A DNA stretch of 64,000 nt from Vampirovibrio chlorellavorus (lineage in GTDB: Bacteria; Cyanobacteriota; Vampirovibrionia; Vampirovibrionales; Vampirovibrionaceae). Shown here in pieces: positions 50,201 through 59,425 of this stretch. The notes under the pieces are model-generated. The model ran no database searches and was not told where the DNA came from. It saw nothing but the letters and a program-made list of their open reading frames with translations. The stretch spans positions 452,038 to 516,037 of the forward strand of contig LAPX01000007.1 in assembly GCA_001858525.1 (NCBI GenBank). The letters run 5' to 3'. Numbering within the stretch: the first letter of the stretch is position 1; every line of letters starts with the position of its first letter. The translations under genes were made by a program, and so were the position numbers.

Positions 50201-51094
50201 AATAAAAAACGCCACAACCGGTTCGGTGGGCGTTAAAGCGCAAATTAAAAATTTGAGAGTGAAATTAAAATTGTTCCAGCCTTGTCCTTGTGATTGCATA
50301 AAAACAATTAATTCTCCCCTTGGAACAGATTGCAACAATTTCGTTACAATAAAATCAAAACCCCACTAAACCAGCCATTTCAGACTCGCTTGTCCTTAGT
50401 TTGCCAGCGCCTTCTCCATACCTGCATCCCAACAGCAAAACAAAAGGGAAGAACAATAAAAAACGCCACAACCGAGTCGGTGGGCGTTAAAGCGCAAATT
50501 AAAAATTTGAGAGTGAAATTAAAATTGTTCCAGCCTTGTCCTTGTATATGCATAAAAACAGTCACGCTTGGCTTTGGAACAGCTTGCTACAATTTCGTTA
50601 CAAAAAGCCAAAAAACCACTGAAACCGGCCATTTCAGACTCGCTTGTCCTTAGTTTGCCAGCGCCTTCTCCATACCTGCATCCAGCAAAACAAAAGGGAA
50701 GAACAATAAAAAACGCCACAACCGATTCGGTGGGCGTTAAAGCGCAAATTAAAAATTTGAGAGTGAAATTAAAATTGTTCCAGCCTTGTCCTTGTATATG
50801 CATAAAAACAGTCACGCTTGGCTTTGGAACAGCTTGCGACAATTTCGTTACAACAAAACCAAAACCCCACTAAAACCAGCCATTTCAGACTCGCTTGTCC
50901 TTAGTTTGCCAGCGCCTTCTCCATACCTGCATCCCACCAGCAAAATAAAAAGGAAGAAAAATAAAAAACGCCACAACCGAGTCGGTGGGCGTTAAAGCGC
51001 AATTTGAAAGAAAGAAAGTTGATTTAAATTGAATCCAGCCTTGTCCTTGTGATTATATAAAAACAATTAATTCTCACCTTGGAACAGTTTGTAA
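50201..51094. repeat. array of four ~250-bp direct repeats with terminator-like hairpins
   Basis: Three full copies begin at 50201, 50455 and 50705, and a fourth partial, more diverged one at 50960, giving periods of 254, 250 and 255 bases. Each copy has a hairpin AACGCC-acaACCG(A)..CGGTgGGCGTT. Read on the minus strand, this is followed by a T-run, so each is a minus-strand terminator. Then follow an A/T-rich block, the arms TGTTCCA and TGGAACA around about 40 bases, and a constant tail (CAGACTCGCTTGTCCTTAG ... CTCCATACCTGCATC). Loop bases vary while stem bases are kept. Open frames inside run through the hairpins and are not credible genes. The array fills the convergent gap between the MCE gene and mrnC. 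Confidence 0.8.
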
Positions 51095-51107
51095 ACACGT
51101 GTAAAGG

Positions 51108-51518
51108 TCAGTCTGCTGCCAAATGGGTGTCCAGCAAGACAGGGCGGGCCAAAGCCCACAATTCATCCAGGCGTTTTGGATCAACTTGATGCAGCGCGCC
51201 CAAAAGGGCTTCAAAGCCGGTGGCCTGGCGGTGCGAGGCTTGATCCGATCGGCGGCCCACACCCACGCCCACATTGCGCCCCTGACGCACAATCTCCAAT
51301 TCAGCTTCGGTCAAATGCGGCTTGAGCTGATGAAACAAGGCCACCTGGGCACTGGCCTTGGCGTGGCGGGTGGTAAAATCGTGCAAATCCTTGGACTGAG
51401 ACAGTCCTTGGGCCACGGCCAATTCCCGCAGGAAGATCTCAAATACGGCATCGCCCAAAAAAGCCAAGGCCCGAGGATGGGGCAGGTTTTGGAATGCGGA
51501 ATCCGCCGCTTCAGACAC
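51108..51518 (-). CDS. mrnC: Mini-ribonuclease III
   Basis: This 136-residue RNase III catalytic domain without a double-stranded RNA-binding domain matures 23S rRNA ends in Firmicutes and cyanobacteria. Catalytic motifs are LAFLGDAVFEIFLRE near the N-terminus, VRQGRNVGVG in the middle, and QATGFEALLGALHQ, which holds the second acidic pair. It overlaps the end of cysS by eight bases, a coupling known from cyanobacteria and Firmicutes (cysS-mrnC). It ends before the repeat array, whose hairpins may serve as its terminators. The presence of Mini-III is one basis for the taxonomic inference. Confidence 0.92.
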   Translation of the reverse strand: MSEAADSAFQNLPHPRALAFLGDAVFEIFLRELAVAQGLSQSKDLHDFTTRHAKASAQVALFHQLKPHLTEAELEIVRQGRNVGVGVGRRSDQASHRQATGFEALLGALHQVDPKRLDELWALARPVLLDTHLAAD

Positions 51519-53133
51519 GGAGGATTTCCACGCCGTCTTTTTCCACCGTGGTGGTGCCGTCCTTGTTGTCGAGGATTTGGTAGCCTTGGGCTAATATCTC
51601 GTTGCGGATTCGATCCGCCTCCACCCAGTTTTTCTCAGCTTTCGCTGTTTTACGCTGCGAGACTGCATCCTGTAGCTTTAAATTTTCCAGATTTGAAATC
51701 GATGTTTTAAAAATCAATTCAAAAGAAAAACCTAGATGATAAAAGACAGAAATCAAATCGATTAAGCAATTTTTAATTATTCTGACTTTATCCGTATCTT
51801 CAGGATAGGCGACTCCAATACTATAAATTTTTAATTCTTCATCCAACGGAACTTGGTCTTGTAAGGCAAGATTTAGTTGTCCTTGAGCGTAGTTGAGATG
51901 TTTTAAACCTTGGGCGGTATTCATATCTTCATTTAATGCGGCGATTAATTTTTTTAACTGCGTCATTTGCATAAGATCAGACGAGTCTTTAATTACCAAA
52001 GACCCAAGTTGGGTATTGTCTAGATTTAAAAATTTCACAGCTGCTTGAATCGTACGATGCATTTTTTTCACTCTATTTTCAGCAGCTTGCAGAGATTCAT
52101 CATTGAAATCAACCGGCATACGGTAGTGGTTAGTCAGCAAAAAATAACGGATGGTATTAGCGTCATAGCGCTCTAAGAGCTTTTTAATGGTGGAAAAATT
52201 GCCCAAACTTTTGGACATTTTCTCCCCACTGACATTCACAAAACCGTTGTGCAGCCAGTATTTGGCAAAAGGCTGATGCCCCGTCCAGGCCTCACTTTGA
52301 GCGATTTCATTCTCGTGATGCGGAAAAATCAAATCCGCTCCACCGGCATGGATATCAATCTGCTCCCCAAACACGGCATGGTTCATGGCGGAACATTCCA
52401 TATGCCAGCCGGGACGACCCCAGCCTTTGTCCGCGCCCGCCGCAGGCCACGGGGATTCCCAGCCATTAGCATCGCTCAAGGGCACCGCTTTCCACAGGGC
52501 AAAATCCAGCGGCGATTCTTTCTCTTCATCCACTTCCACCCGGGCGCCAGACTTCAAATCCTCCAGATGCTTTTTGAGGGCTTCCGGGTCATTGGTGCCA
52601 AATTTCAGCTTGCCGTAATCGGCCTTGGCAGACACCCGAAAGTACACGCTGCCATCGGTGGTGCGGTAAGCCGCCCCTTTGTCCATAATAGCTTGAATGC
52701 CCTGAAGCATTTCTCCAATATACTCGGTGGCCCGAGGCTCTTTATCAGGTGGCAGGACATTCAGAGCTTTCATATCGGCGGTAAAACTGTGGTAATTGCG
52801 TTCAGCCAGCTCCGCTGGTGTTTCGCCCCGCTCTTTGGCCCGATTCAGGATTTTGTCGTCCACATCGGTCACGTTGCGCACGTACTCAACCTTGTAACCC
52901 AAAAACTTCAGGAAGCGATAGAGCACATCCCAGGTAATATAGCAGCGAGCGTGGCCCAGGTGGGCGTCATCGTAAACGGTCGGGCCGCACACGTACATCT
53001 TCACTTTTTGACATTCTGGCTGACCTTCTGGTTTACCCGCTGAATCCAAAGGTAGAAATGGCTCTAGCTGACCGGTCAAGGTATTGAACAGCTTGAGTGC
53101 AGGCGTGTTATTTTCAGACGTTGACTGGGCCAT
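51511..53133 (-). CDS. cysS: cysteinyl-tRNA synthetase
   Basis: This class I enzyme of about 540 residues charges tRNA-Cys. The HIGH motif is HLGH in [16 protein letters not shown] and the KMSKS motif is [14 protein letters not shown]. Zinc ligands are in YVCGPTVYD and [14 protein letters not shown]. The ATG at 53133 was preferred to GTG 53136. Codons for roughly the C-terminal quarter (about 51,660-52,060) are clearly poorer in GC than the rest, although the reading frame, DALR-type helical domain and tail are complete. It follows the CDP-alcohol transferase gene by 17 bases and overlaps mrnC. Confidence 0.95.
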   Translation of the reverse strand: MAQSTSENNTPALKLFNTLTGQLEPFLPLDSAGKPEGQPECQKVKMYVCGPTVYDDAHLGHARCYITWDVLYRFLKFLGYKVEYVRNVTDVDDKILNRAKERGETPAELAERNYHSFTADMKALNVLPPDKEPRATEYIGEMLQGIQAIMDKGAAYRTTDGSVYFRVSAKADYGKLKFGTNDPEALKKHLEDLKSGARVEVDEEKESPLDFALWKAVPLSDANGWESPWPAAGADKGWGRPGWHMECSAMNHAVFGEQIDIHAGGADLIFPHHENEIAQSEAWTGHQPFAKYWLHNGFVNVSGEKMSKSLGNFSTIKKLLERYDANTIRYFLLTNHYRMPVDFNDESLQAAENRVKKMHRTIQAAVKFLNLDNTQLGSLVIKDSSDLMQMTQLKKLIAALNEDMNTAQGLKHLNYAQGQLNLALQDQVPLDEELKIYSIGVAYPEDTDKVRIIKNCLIDLISVFYHLGFSFELIFKTSISNLENLKLQDAVSQRKTAKAEKNWVEADRIRNEILAQGYQILDNKDGTTTVEKDGVEILRV

Positions 53134-53150
53134 CACAAAAATCCTGTTCC

Positions 53151-53771
53151 TTACGCCATCGGGGCGGCGTTTTTGGAGTCGTCCGCCAGAAAACGACGCC
53201 CTTCAATCAATACGGGCAATCCACGCACCACGCAAAAGGCCACCGAAATATAAGTGCAACTTAAGCCCAACCAGGTGATAGGCGTCGCCACCGCAGGCGC
53301 AAAGCCGGGGGTGTGGCCCAAAATCATAAAGGCAAAAGCAGCCGCTTTGGCCACGGCATAAGTGGTCCGGCTAAAGTTGGAGCTGACCAACAGCCAACCC
53401 AACTTGGACTGCTGCATGCTGGACTGTCCAAAGGCGGTAAAGCCCTGCTCCAAGGCCATAGAGCGCAAGCCATCCACCACAATGCCCCGTACAATGACCA
53501 CCAACGGCACCCACAGGGGCAACCAGCCCAAAGCCAAAAAGGTGACCCAATACACCTGCTCCACAATGCGATCCCCCAGAATATCAATGACCGCCCCCAT
53601 CTTGGAGGACTCATTGAATTTACGGGCCAGATAACCATCCAGAGCGTCCATGGCGATGACCACAATAGTCAGCACAAAGCAGATCCAGTACATGGACTGG
53701 GTGTGAATAAACAGCAAGCCAACAACCAGCAGGCCCAGCAGGGTACGAATGAGGGAAACCAAATTTGCCAT
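53151..53771 (-). CDS. CDP-alcohol phosphatidyltransferase (PgsA-like)
   Basis: This 206-residue membrane enzyme transfers a phosphatidyl group from CDP-diacylglycerol to an alcohol, most likely glycerol 3-phosphate, to make phosphatidylglycerol phosphate. The signature D-x2-DG-x2-AR-x8-G-x3-D-x3-D is intact as DALDGYLARKFNESSKMGAVIDILGD (about 44-70). About five membrane helices surround it. Its substrate cannot be fixed from sequence, so the symbol pgsA is not assigned. It lies between glgA and cysS in the same direction with short gaps. Confidence 0.85.
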   Translation of the reverse strand: MANLVSLIRTLLGLLVVGLLFIHTQSMYWICFVLTIVVIAMDALDGYLARKFNESSKMGAVIDILGDRIVEQVYWVTFLALGWLPLWVPLVVIVRGIVVDGLRSMALEQGFTAFGQSSMQQSKLGWLLVSSNFSRTTYAVAKAAAFAFMILGHTPGFAPAVATPITWLGLSCTYISVAFCVVRGLPVLIEGRRFLADDSKNAAPMA

Positions 53772-53828
53772 GGCATTATTCTAACCCAGCCCTAGCCCTT
53801 GTCAAAGCCAGTGAACGTTCAGACGCTT

Positions 53829-55232
53829 CTAGGCAGAAACCGGCGCAGGATGAGCCAAGCGCTGATACAACACCTTGTAGGCTTCGGCACTGGGCTTCCA
53901 GCTGTGATCCTCTTCCATGCCACGGGTCACCAATTCCGCCCACAGAGACTTGTTGTGGTAATACTCCACAGCGGCCAGCACGTTTTCTTTCAGCTTGGCG
54001 GCGCTGTATTCGGCAAACTTAAAGCCGTTCCCCCGGTGGGGCTGGTTGCGAACATCGGTAATGGTATCCACTAAGCCGCCCACGCCGCGCACAATGGGCA
54101 CCGCGCCGTATCGCAGAGAAATAAGCTGACCCAGACCACAGGGCTCAAAAGCACTGGGCATCACAAACATATCACTGGCCGCGTAAATCTTCTGCGCCAT
54201 GGCCGTGTTAAAGCCAATAAAACTACGAATATTCTGGGATTTGGCGTTTAAGGCCTTCAGGGCCTCTTCCATTTTCGGATCGCCGGTTCCCAACAGCACC
54301 CACTGGCACTTGTGGCCATCGGCCTCCAGGGCTTTCATGGTGGGCAAAATCAGATCCAGCCCTTTTTGATCGGCCAGTCGGCCAATAAAGCCCAACAAAG
54401 GCGCTTCAGAATCGACCGGCAGGCCCATTTCCACTTGCAGGGCTTCCTTGTTCCTGTGCTTGCCTTCGGCGAAGTTGCTGCGGTTGTAATGCGCCGTAAT
54501 AAAAGCATCGGTTTCCGGGTTGTACAACGTGGTATCAATACCGTTCAGGATGCCAGAAACCTTGCCGGACACGTCCCGAATGATGGCATCCATGCCGGCC
54601 CCGAATTCCGGGGTTTGAATCTCCTGGGCGTAAGTGGGAGAAACCGTGGTAATGGCATCCGCCTTGAGAATCCCTTCCTTCAGCCAGTTGATATCGCCAT
54701 ACAAACCCTGATAGTGCAGGTTGTGAATGGTCAGCACTGATTTGGTGCGAGAGAAATACTGATCGTACGGCCGAATTTCGGCCAAAGTGGTGGCGATAGA
54801 GCCTGTGTGCCAGTCGTGAACGTGCAACACATCCGGGCGATAGTGCACCCGCCGCAGCAACTCAAACACCGCCTGGTTGAACACCAGGAAGCCTTCCAGC
54901 TCCCATTCCGGCTGCCCATAGGGATACACCTGTTTGCGGGAACCGAACAGATCGTAGTTATCTACAAAATAAACCGGCACTTCGCTGCGGGGTAACACGC
55001 CCTGCCAAATGCTGATGGGGTAGGTTTTGCCGTGGAAATGCACGCCAAAAGCAATATCCGTTTTTTCCAGCCGATGGGCCGCCGTATCCACCAAACCGTA
55101 CAACGGGGTAATAATCACCACCTGGGTGTCTTGCTGCTCGGCAATGGCTCTGGGCAAACTACCAATGACATCGCCCAGGCCGCCCGCTTGAGAAAACGGC
55201 GCCACTTCCGCGGAACAGAATGCAATTTTCAT
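53829..55232 (-). CDS. glgA: glycogen synthase (GT5)
   Basis: This 467-residue GT-B enzyme extends alpha-1,4-glucan chains from ADP- or UDP-glucose. The N-terminal MKIAFCSAEVAPFSQAGGLGDV holds the GGLGDV acceptor-side motif. C-terminal sugar-nucleotide motifs are IGRLADQKGLDLI and MPSAFEPCGLGQLISLRYG. The Lys that normally precedes GGL (KxGGL, Lys15 of E. coli GlgA, contacting the nucleotide sugar) is Gln15 here. The start at 55232 has AGGGG upstream; the longer frame to 55262 is not in family. Glycogen storage fits a host-dependent or feast-famine lifestyle. It is the first gene of the glgA-pgs-cysS-mrnC run. Confidence 0.92.
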   Translation of the reverse strand: MKIAFCSAEVAPFSQAGGLGDVIGSLPRAIAEQQDTQVVIITPLYGLVDTAAHRLEKTDIAFGVHFHGKTYPISIWQGVLPRSEVPVYFVDNYDLFGSRKQVYPYGQPEWELEGFLVFNQAVFELLRRVHYRPDVLHVHDWHTGSIATTLAEIRPYDQYFSRTKSVLTIHNLHYQGLYGDINWLKEGILKADAITTVSPTYAQEIQTPEFGAGMDAIIRDVSGKVSGILNGIDTTLYNPETDAFITAHYNRSNFAEGKHRNKEALQVEMGLPVDSEAPLLGFIGRLADQKGLDLILPTMKALEADGHKCQWVLLGTGDPKMEEALKALNAKSQNIRSFIGFNTAMAQKIYAASDMFVMPSAFEPCGLGQLISLRYGAVPIVRGVGGLVDTITDVRNQPHRGNGFKFAEYSAAKLKENVLAAVEYYHNKSLWAELVTRGMEEDHSWKPSAEAYKVLYQRLAHPAPVSA

Positions 55233-55313
55233 GGTGGGATACCCCTGAATGAACACTAACAAGCTCGTTATATGCCAAACACATCCAACGAGCTACTACC
55301 CAGCCGTGGAAGA

Positions 55314-55727
55314 TTAGCCGCCCTGGGGTGCCTCATCGGCGGTTACAGCCACTTTGGTAATACCTGCCGTTTGGGCCGCATCCATCACACGGGTCAAGGA
55401 TTCGTGCGTGGCTTCGGTGTTGGTTTTAATAATCAGACCGTCAGGCTTATCGCCTTTCAGTTCCTTGAACTTGGTAATCAGGGCCATGGGAGAAACCCCA
55501 GCCCCGTCAATCGAGTATTGCCCTGAGGCATCAATCGACAACTGAATGGTCTTGGGCTCTTCCGTGGTGTCCTGAGAAGGGCCCACAGAAGGAACCGCCA
55601 CTTTCAACCCCTTGGTATCCAGCATGGGCGCCACTACCATCATGATGATCAGCAACACCAAAAAGATGTCCGTCAGCGGGGTAATGTTGATTTCATTAAA
55701 AACCTGTTTTCGTCCACCAGAGCGCAT
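55314..55727 (-). CDS. exbD: ExbD/TolR-family protein (second copy)
   Basis: This 137-residue protein has one N-terminal membrane helix containing the proton-coupling Asp (NEINITPLTDIFLVLLIIMMVVAPML). A periplasmic domain follows (IQLSIDASGQYSIDG ... LTRVMDAAQTAGITKVAVTADE). ExbD forms the stator with ExbB and powers TonB or TolA. It is preceded by the first ExbD copy with a gap of three bases, and the two share the helix almost exactly. Two different ExbD copies in tandem occur in several operons where one ExbB drives a heteromeric stator. It is the last gene of the operon. Confidence 0.92.
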   Translation of the reverse strand: MRSGGRKQVFNEINITPLTDIFLVLLIIMMVVAPMLDTKGLKVAVPSVGPSQDTTEEPKTIQLSIDASGQYSIDGAGVSPMALITKFKELKGDKPDGLIIKTNTEATHESLTRVMDAAQTAGITKVAVTADEAPQGG

Positions 55728-55730
55728 AAT

Positions 55731-56252
55731 CTAGGCTCCTCCCTGGGTTTGGGACTGCCGACCCATAGACGTTTGACGCAACTCCTCCTGGCGGGCTTCC
55801 TGCAACGGTTCCCCGGCCACAGTTACCTTGGTGAAACCAGCATCCCGGGCCGCTTCAAAAATCTTGAGGACCTGACCGCTTTTGGTGGCTTTGTCAGCCC
55901 GAATAATGATATTTTTCTCCGCCGGTTGCTCAGGATTGGCCGGTGTAGTCTCCGCCGTGGCACTCTCGGCGCTGCTGATCAATTTGGCCTCTTCCGTTTT
56001 CAAGGTTTCCACCAACTGATCCGGATTGGCCTGCTGCCCCTGTATGTAAATCTGACCATCGCTGGCAATCTCTACAGTCAGCTTGTTTTGCTCCACAGGG
56101 GCGCCACTTTGCAAGGTGGGCGGCTTAATATCCTTCCGGTTCTGCTGCATCATCGGTGCTACCACCATCATGATAATCAGCAGCACCAAAAAGATGTCCG
56201 TCAACGGCGTAATATTGATTTCATTAAAAACCTGTTTAGAACCGGCTTTCAT
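55731..56252 (-). CDS. exbD: ExbD/TolR-family protein (first copy), with acidic insertion
   Basis: This 173-residue ExbD has the same membrane helix and Asp (ITPLTDIFLVLLIIMMVVAPMM) and a periplasmic TolR-like domain (KLTVEIASDGQIYIQG ... VLKIFEAARDAGFTKVTVAG). Compared with the second copy it carries an insertion of about 35 residues (SAESATAETTPANPEQPAEK) within the domain and a Gln-rich C-terminus. It starts 25 bases after exbB. The differences suggest two non-identical stator chains, and the pattern argues against simple redundancy. Confidence 0.92.
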   Translation of the reverse strand: MKAGSKQVFNEINITPLTDIFLVLLIIMMVVAPMMQQNRKDIKPPTLQSGAPVEQNKLTVEIASDGQIYIQGQQANPDQLVETLKTEEAKLISSAESATAETTPANPEQPAEKNIIIRADKATKSGQVLKIFEAARDAGFTKVTVAGEPLQEARQEELRQTSMGRQSQTQGGA

Positions 56253-56277
56253 TCGTTCAGAATCCTAACTTGGCTTA

Positions 56278-56952
56278 TTAGTAACCGGGTTGAGCCGGAC
56301 GACGCTCTTGGGCACCAGCCACAGCCATTGGGTCACGCTCATCGGCAAAGCTCAGGAACAACAACTTCAACAGCTGGAAGTCATCTTCGTAGCGGTTCAC
56401 AATGCTTTGGAAGTAGTTGTTCAGGGCCACCGCCAAAATAGCCACGCCCAAACCAAAAGCGGTAGCGATCAGCGCTGAACCAATCCCGAACATGATTTCC
56501 GGAGCGCCACTTTGCCCCCCGGCTTTGGCCAAATCGCCAAAGGTCAGCAGAATCCGCACAACGGTGCCAAACAAACCGAGGTAAGGGCAGATGGTGGCAA
56601 TGGTTCCCATAATGGGCAGGTTTTTCTCCAGCTTACGGGTGGCCAAAGAAGCGGTAATGTCGTAAGAACGCTCAAAGCTTTCCGGTTGCTCGGCCAGGAC
56701 CCGGATGCCCTCTTCGGACACTTCCCCGATGATGCCGCCCAACTGGGCGCTAAGCAACTGGGAATTTTCCAGGCTGCCCCGCTGTAACTCCCGTTGTAGG
56801 CGATGGATAAACTGCACCACGTCCCGAGAGTTCTTTTTGTAGAAGTAATGACGCTCAATGGTCACGGCCACGGTCAGAACGGAGCAAACCAGGATTGGCA
56901 GCAATACCATCCAGTCGTTAACAACGGCGAACCACAATAAACTGAAATCCAT
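56278..56952 (-). CDS. exbB: ExbB/TolQ/MotA-family proton channel protein
   Basis: This 224-residue protein has three membrane helices: one near the N-terminus (WMVLLPILVCSVLTVAVTIE) and two in the MotA_ExbB domain (IMGTIATICPYLGLFGTVVRIL and ALIATAFGLGVAILAVALNNYF). A Thr/Glu-type polar residue is present in the last helix region. It makes the pentameric channel around ExbD that couples proton flow to TonB-type energy transfer. It lies between tonB and the two exbD genes (spacings 16 and 25 bases), a classic operon. Confidence 0.92.
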   Translation of the reverse strand: MDFSLLWFAVVNDWMVLLPILVCSVLTVAVTIERHYFYKKNSRDVVQFIHRLQRELQRGSLENSQLLSAQLGGIIGEVSEEGIRVLAEQPESFERSYDITASLATRKLEKNLPIMGTIATICPYLGLFGTVVRILLTFGDLAKAGGQSGAPEIMFGIGSALIATAFGLGVAILAVALNNYFQSIVNRYEDDFQLLKLLFLSFADERDPMAVAGAQERRPAQPGY

Positions 56953-56968
56953 TAATCGGTATCTCCTC

Positions 56969-58105
56969 TTACCATTTCAAAGCCTGCTTCGGGTTCTTAG
57001 GATTAAGAACATTATAATCAAACGCGAATTCTACCGGTAGTATGTCCTCTTTGAACTGCGGCGGAAGGGCTAGAAACGGCAGGGAAGCAACCACTGCCTG
57101 CTTGGCCGACTCATCCGCCTCAGTATCCCCGGATGATTTTTTCACATCGATCCTAATCACATTACCATCCCGAGCGATAAAAAGCATTAGGACGACCTTC
57201 CGACTTTCCGATCCACGGGGGGGTACCCAGTTGCGCTTAATGCGACGCTCCAGGTCGGCCATAAAAGGGCCAAAGTCGATATCCTGAGCCACATCCACAC
57301 CCGGATTGGCAGAATTACCCGCCTGGGGGTTGCCCATGGATGAACTATTTGAACTGCTACCGGTAAATTGAGTACCCTGAGAGGCCGCCTGGGAATTGGT
57401 CCCCGTTGCAGCGGACTGAGCCGGCGTAGCCGTGGCATTGTTGGCGCTGGCCGTCGCCGCTTGGGCAGGCTTCTCCTTGGAGGGCATTTTAATGGTGGGG
57501 GTAATGGCGGGCTTTTCAGCCGTCTTCTGAGGTGTAGGGGTCTTCTGGGCCACGGGCTTGGGCTGTACCGCTGGCTGAGTTGGCTGAGGCTTAACTGCTG
57601 GCTGCTGGGGCTTGGGCGGCTCCGACTTTTTGGCTGCCGCCTGTGGGGGCTCCTCAATGGCTTTCAAAGGCTGGCTTTTCTTGGGGGCGCCACCGGCTCG
57701 CTGGTTGAAATTCCCCTTGAACTTGGGATTGTCCGGACGGGTCGCCTTAGTGTCCTGCACCAGGGTAAATTCCAGATCCGGCTTTTGATGAGACTGGAAT
57801 AAATCCCAAAAGTTAAAATGCAAAATCCAGGAGAGTAGCCACAGCAAGGCCAAGGTCACCACCGTTAAGACCACTGGCCCAAACACGTGCAGCAAAGCAG
57901 ACAGGCTGGTGGCTCGGCCTAGGGGCAAACTCTCCAACTGAGCCTGAGTCCCCACCCGGCTGACGCCCTTTTGGTAGCGGGCCTGCAAGGCCTCTACCGT
58001 CATGGCCGGGCTGGGTCGTTTTGCTCGTCCCACTTTTTCACCGGCGCCCTCAGAGGTGGCCTTTTGAGAGAACGGCTTGGAGACTGGTTTTTCAGATTGA
58101 GACAT
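56969..58105 (-). CDS. tonB: TonB/TolA-like energy transducer
   Basis: This 378-residue protein has an N-terminal cytoplasmic part of about 70 residues, one membrane helix (VFGPVVLTVVTLALLWLLSWILHF) and a long Pro/Ala/Lys/Gln-rich periplasmic spacer. A C-terminal TonB/TolA domain follows (FMADLERRIKRNWVPPRGSESRKVVLMLFIARDGNVIRIDVKKSSGD). It spans the periplasm to energise outer-membrane receptors or constriction. The 70-residue N-terminal extension is longer than in typical TonB. It heads the operon with exbB and two exbD genes. No receptor or pal/tolB gene is nearby, so uptake versus Tol function cannot be settled. Confidence 0.85.
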   Translation of the reverse strand: MSQSEKPVSKPFSQKATSEGAGEKVGRAKRPSPAMTVEALQARYQKGVSRVGTQAQLESLPLGRATSLSALLHVFGPVVLTVVTLALLWLLSWILHFNFWDLFQSHQKPDLEFTLVQDTKATRPDNPKFKGNFNQRAGGAPKKSQPLKAIEEPPQAAAKKSEPPKPQQPAVKPQPTQPAVQPKPVAQKTPTPQKTAEKPAITPTIKMPSKEKPAQAATASANNATATPAQSAATGTNSQAASQGTQFTGSSSNSSSMGNPQAGNSANPGVDVAQDIDFGPFMADLERRIKRNWVPPRGSESRKVVLMLFIARDGNVIRIDVKKSSGDTEADESAKQAVVASLPFLALPPQFKEDILPVEFAFDYNVLNPKNPKQALKW

Positions 58106-58241
58106 AGTTTACCCGGCCTCTTGATGGCGCTTGAGCTGAGGGATACGGACACCCATGAACTTGGCGTTCAATTCAATAGATCTTAAGAAACCAGACCATG
58201 GCCAAAATTGCGGCTGGCAGGTTCCCGATCATCCATTAAAT

Positions 58242-59222
58242 TTAATACCCATAATTCTGGTAGGGCTGGGGATTTTGAGGGGCACTGTTGTTGGGCCCGT
58301 AGTACTGAAAACCGGAATCCGGCTGAGACTGAGGCTGAGCATAGCTGGGAGCACCCATACTGCCAGGCGAGGTGGTCAAAGGCTGATCCAGCACAATGTT
58401 GAGGGGTTGACCGGATTCCAGCACGGCCGGTTTTCCCTTTTGCACCGCGGAACCCAAAGCACCCATCCCGGCACCCAAAGCGGTCCCGTAAATAGCACCC
58501 CGGCCCACACCGCCACCAGACAGTGGCCCCATGGCCGTTCCCAAAGCGGCACCCAAACCGGCGCCTACACCCGTGGTCACCGCAGCCCGGCCGAAGCGGC
58601 CTGCGGTAGAACCGCCTTTAATCACCCCTGTCCCATCTTCCGTTTGAATACGGGCAGACAAGGGAACCCGCTGCCCGTTTGGCAGAATGGCTGAGGTAAA
58701 CCGAATGTCCAACTCCCCGTTTTTACCGGCCCGACCAGCTGGCTTAACCATAACCACTTGCCCTTCCATCTGGCTACCTGCGGGCAGGATGACATTGGAG
58801 CCTGAAGCAATGGGGGAGCCTAATGTGGCGTTAAAGCGATCGCCTACACGGGCGAAATCACTGGAAACAGGGCTGCTCAGTGTAGCAGAAACCACGGTGC
58901 CCGGAGGGGCAGTAACCACATATCCTTGCAAGGGGGCCTGTTGTTGCTGATAAGACTGCCCACCGTAGGGCGCTGGGGAATATTGGGACTGATTTTGCCC
59001 ATAGGTCTGGTATCCCGGGCTGGGGTTGCTATAAGTATTGTTGTAGGAAGGATAACCGCCAGACTGGTACCCCCCGCCTTGCATGGGCGGTAAACTTTGA
59101 CTGATTTGAGCCACCGGCTGAGCGGAAGCTGGAGCGTAATCCATTGGTGATGCGGCCATTGCAAAGCCGGGCATCATCAAACCCAATGCTATGGAAGCCG
59201 CAATCTGACAAGATGCTTTCAC
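58242..59222 (-). CDS. secreted glycine-zipper protein with TrbI/VirB10-like C-terminal fold (tentative)
   Basis: This 326-residue protein starts at GTG with a strong ribosome binding site (AAAGGAG). A classic signal peptide (MKASCQIAASIALGLMMPGFAMAA) is followed by a Tyr/Ser/Gln/Pro-rich region, then a beta domain (LPAGSQMEGQVVMVKPAGRAGKNGELDIRFTSAILPNGQRVPL). A glycine-zipper-like segment follows (GVGAGLGAALGTAMGPLSGGGVGRGAIYG). The beta domain recalls VirB10/TrbI-like C-terminal domains, but no secretion operon is nearby, so this is a resemblance only. It lies upstream of the tonB operon in the same direction, 136 bases away. It is likely periplasmic or outer-membrane associated. Confidence 0.65.
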   Translation of the reverse strand: MKASCQIAASIALGLMMPGFAMAASPMDYAPASAQPVAQISQSLPPMQGGGYQSGGYPSYNNTYSNPSPGYQTYGQNQSQYSPAPYGGQSYQQQQAPLQGYVVTAPPGTVVSATLSSPVSSDFARVGDRFNATLGSPIASGSNVILPAGSQMEGQVVMVKPAGRAGKNGELDIRFTSAILPNGQRVPLSARIQTEDGTGVIKGGSTAGRFGRAAVTTGVGAGLGAALGTAMGPLSGGGVGRGAIYGTALGAGMGALGSAVQKGKPAVLESGQPLNIVLDQPLTTSPGSMGAPSYAQPQSQPDSGFQYYGPNNSAPQNPQPYQNYGY

Positions 59223-59425
59223 CGAATAATCTCCTTTTCACACTTAACACAGATGGGGAATGACTCTGACGCAAGCAAGCCCAAACTATTTCATTCATGA
59301 CTAAGAGCAGTACAAGAATGTTCCAATTATACAACTCCTAAAGTAGGCACATCGGCAATAATTTTGGCATAATGCTAATAAAGAGCATCTTGAGTATTTT
59401 ACAAAACGACGGGATCGATTGATCA

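Noticed and set aside
50380..50873. Repeated open frames inside the 250-bp array (for example MHIQGQGWNNFNF-type)
   Set aside because: They read through the terminator hairpins and recur only because the DNA repeats. No ribosome binding site is conserved before them.
50201..51094. CRISPR array
   Set aside because: Units are about 250 bases and nearly identical throughout, not short repeats with unique spacers, and no cas gene is present.
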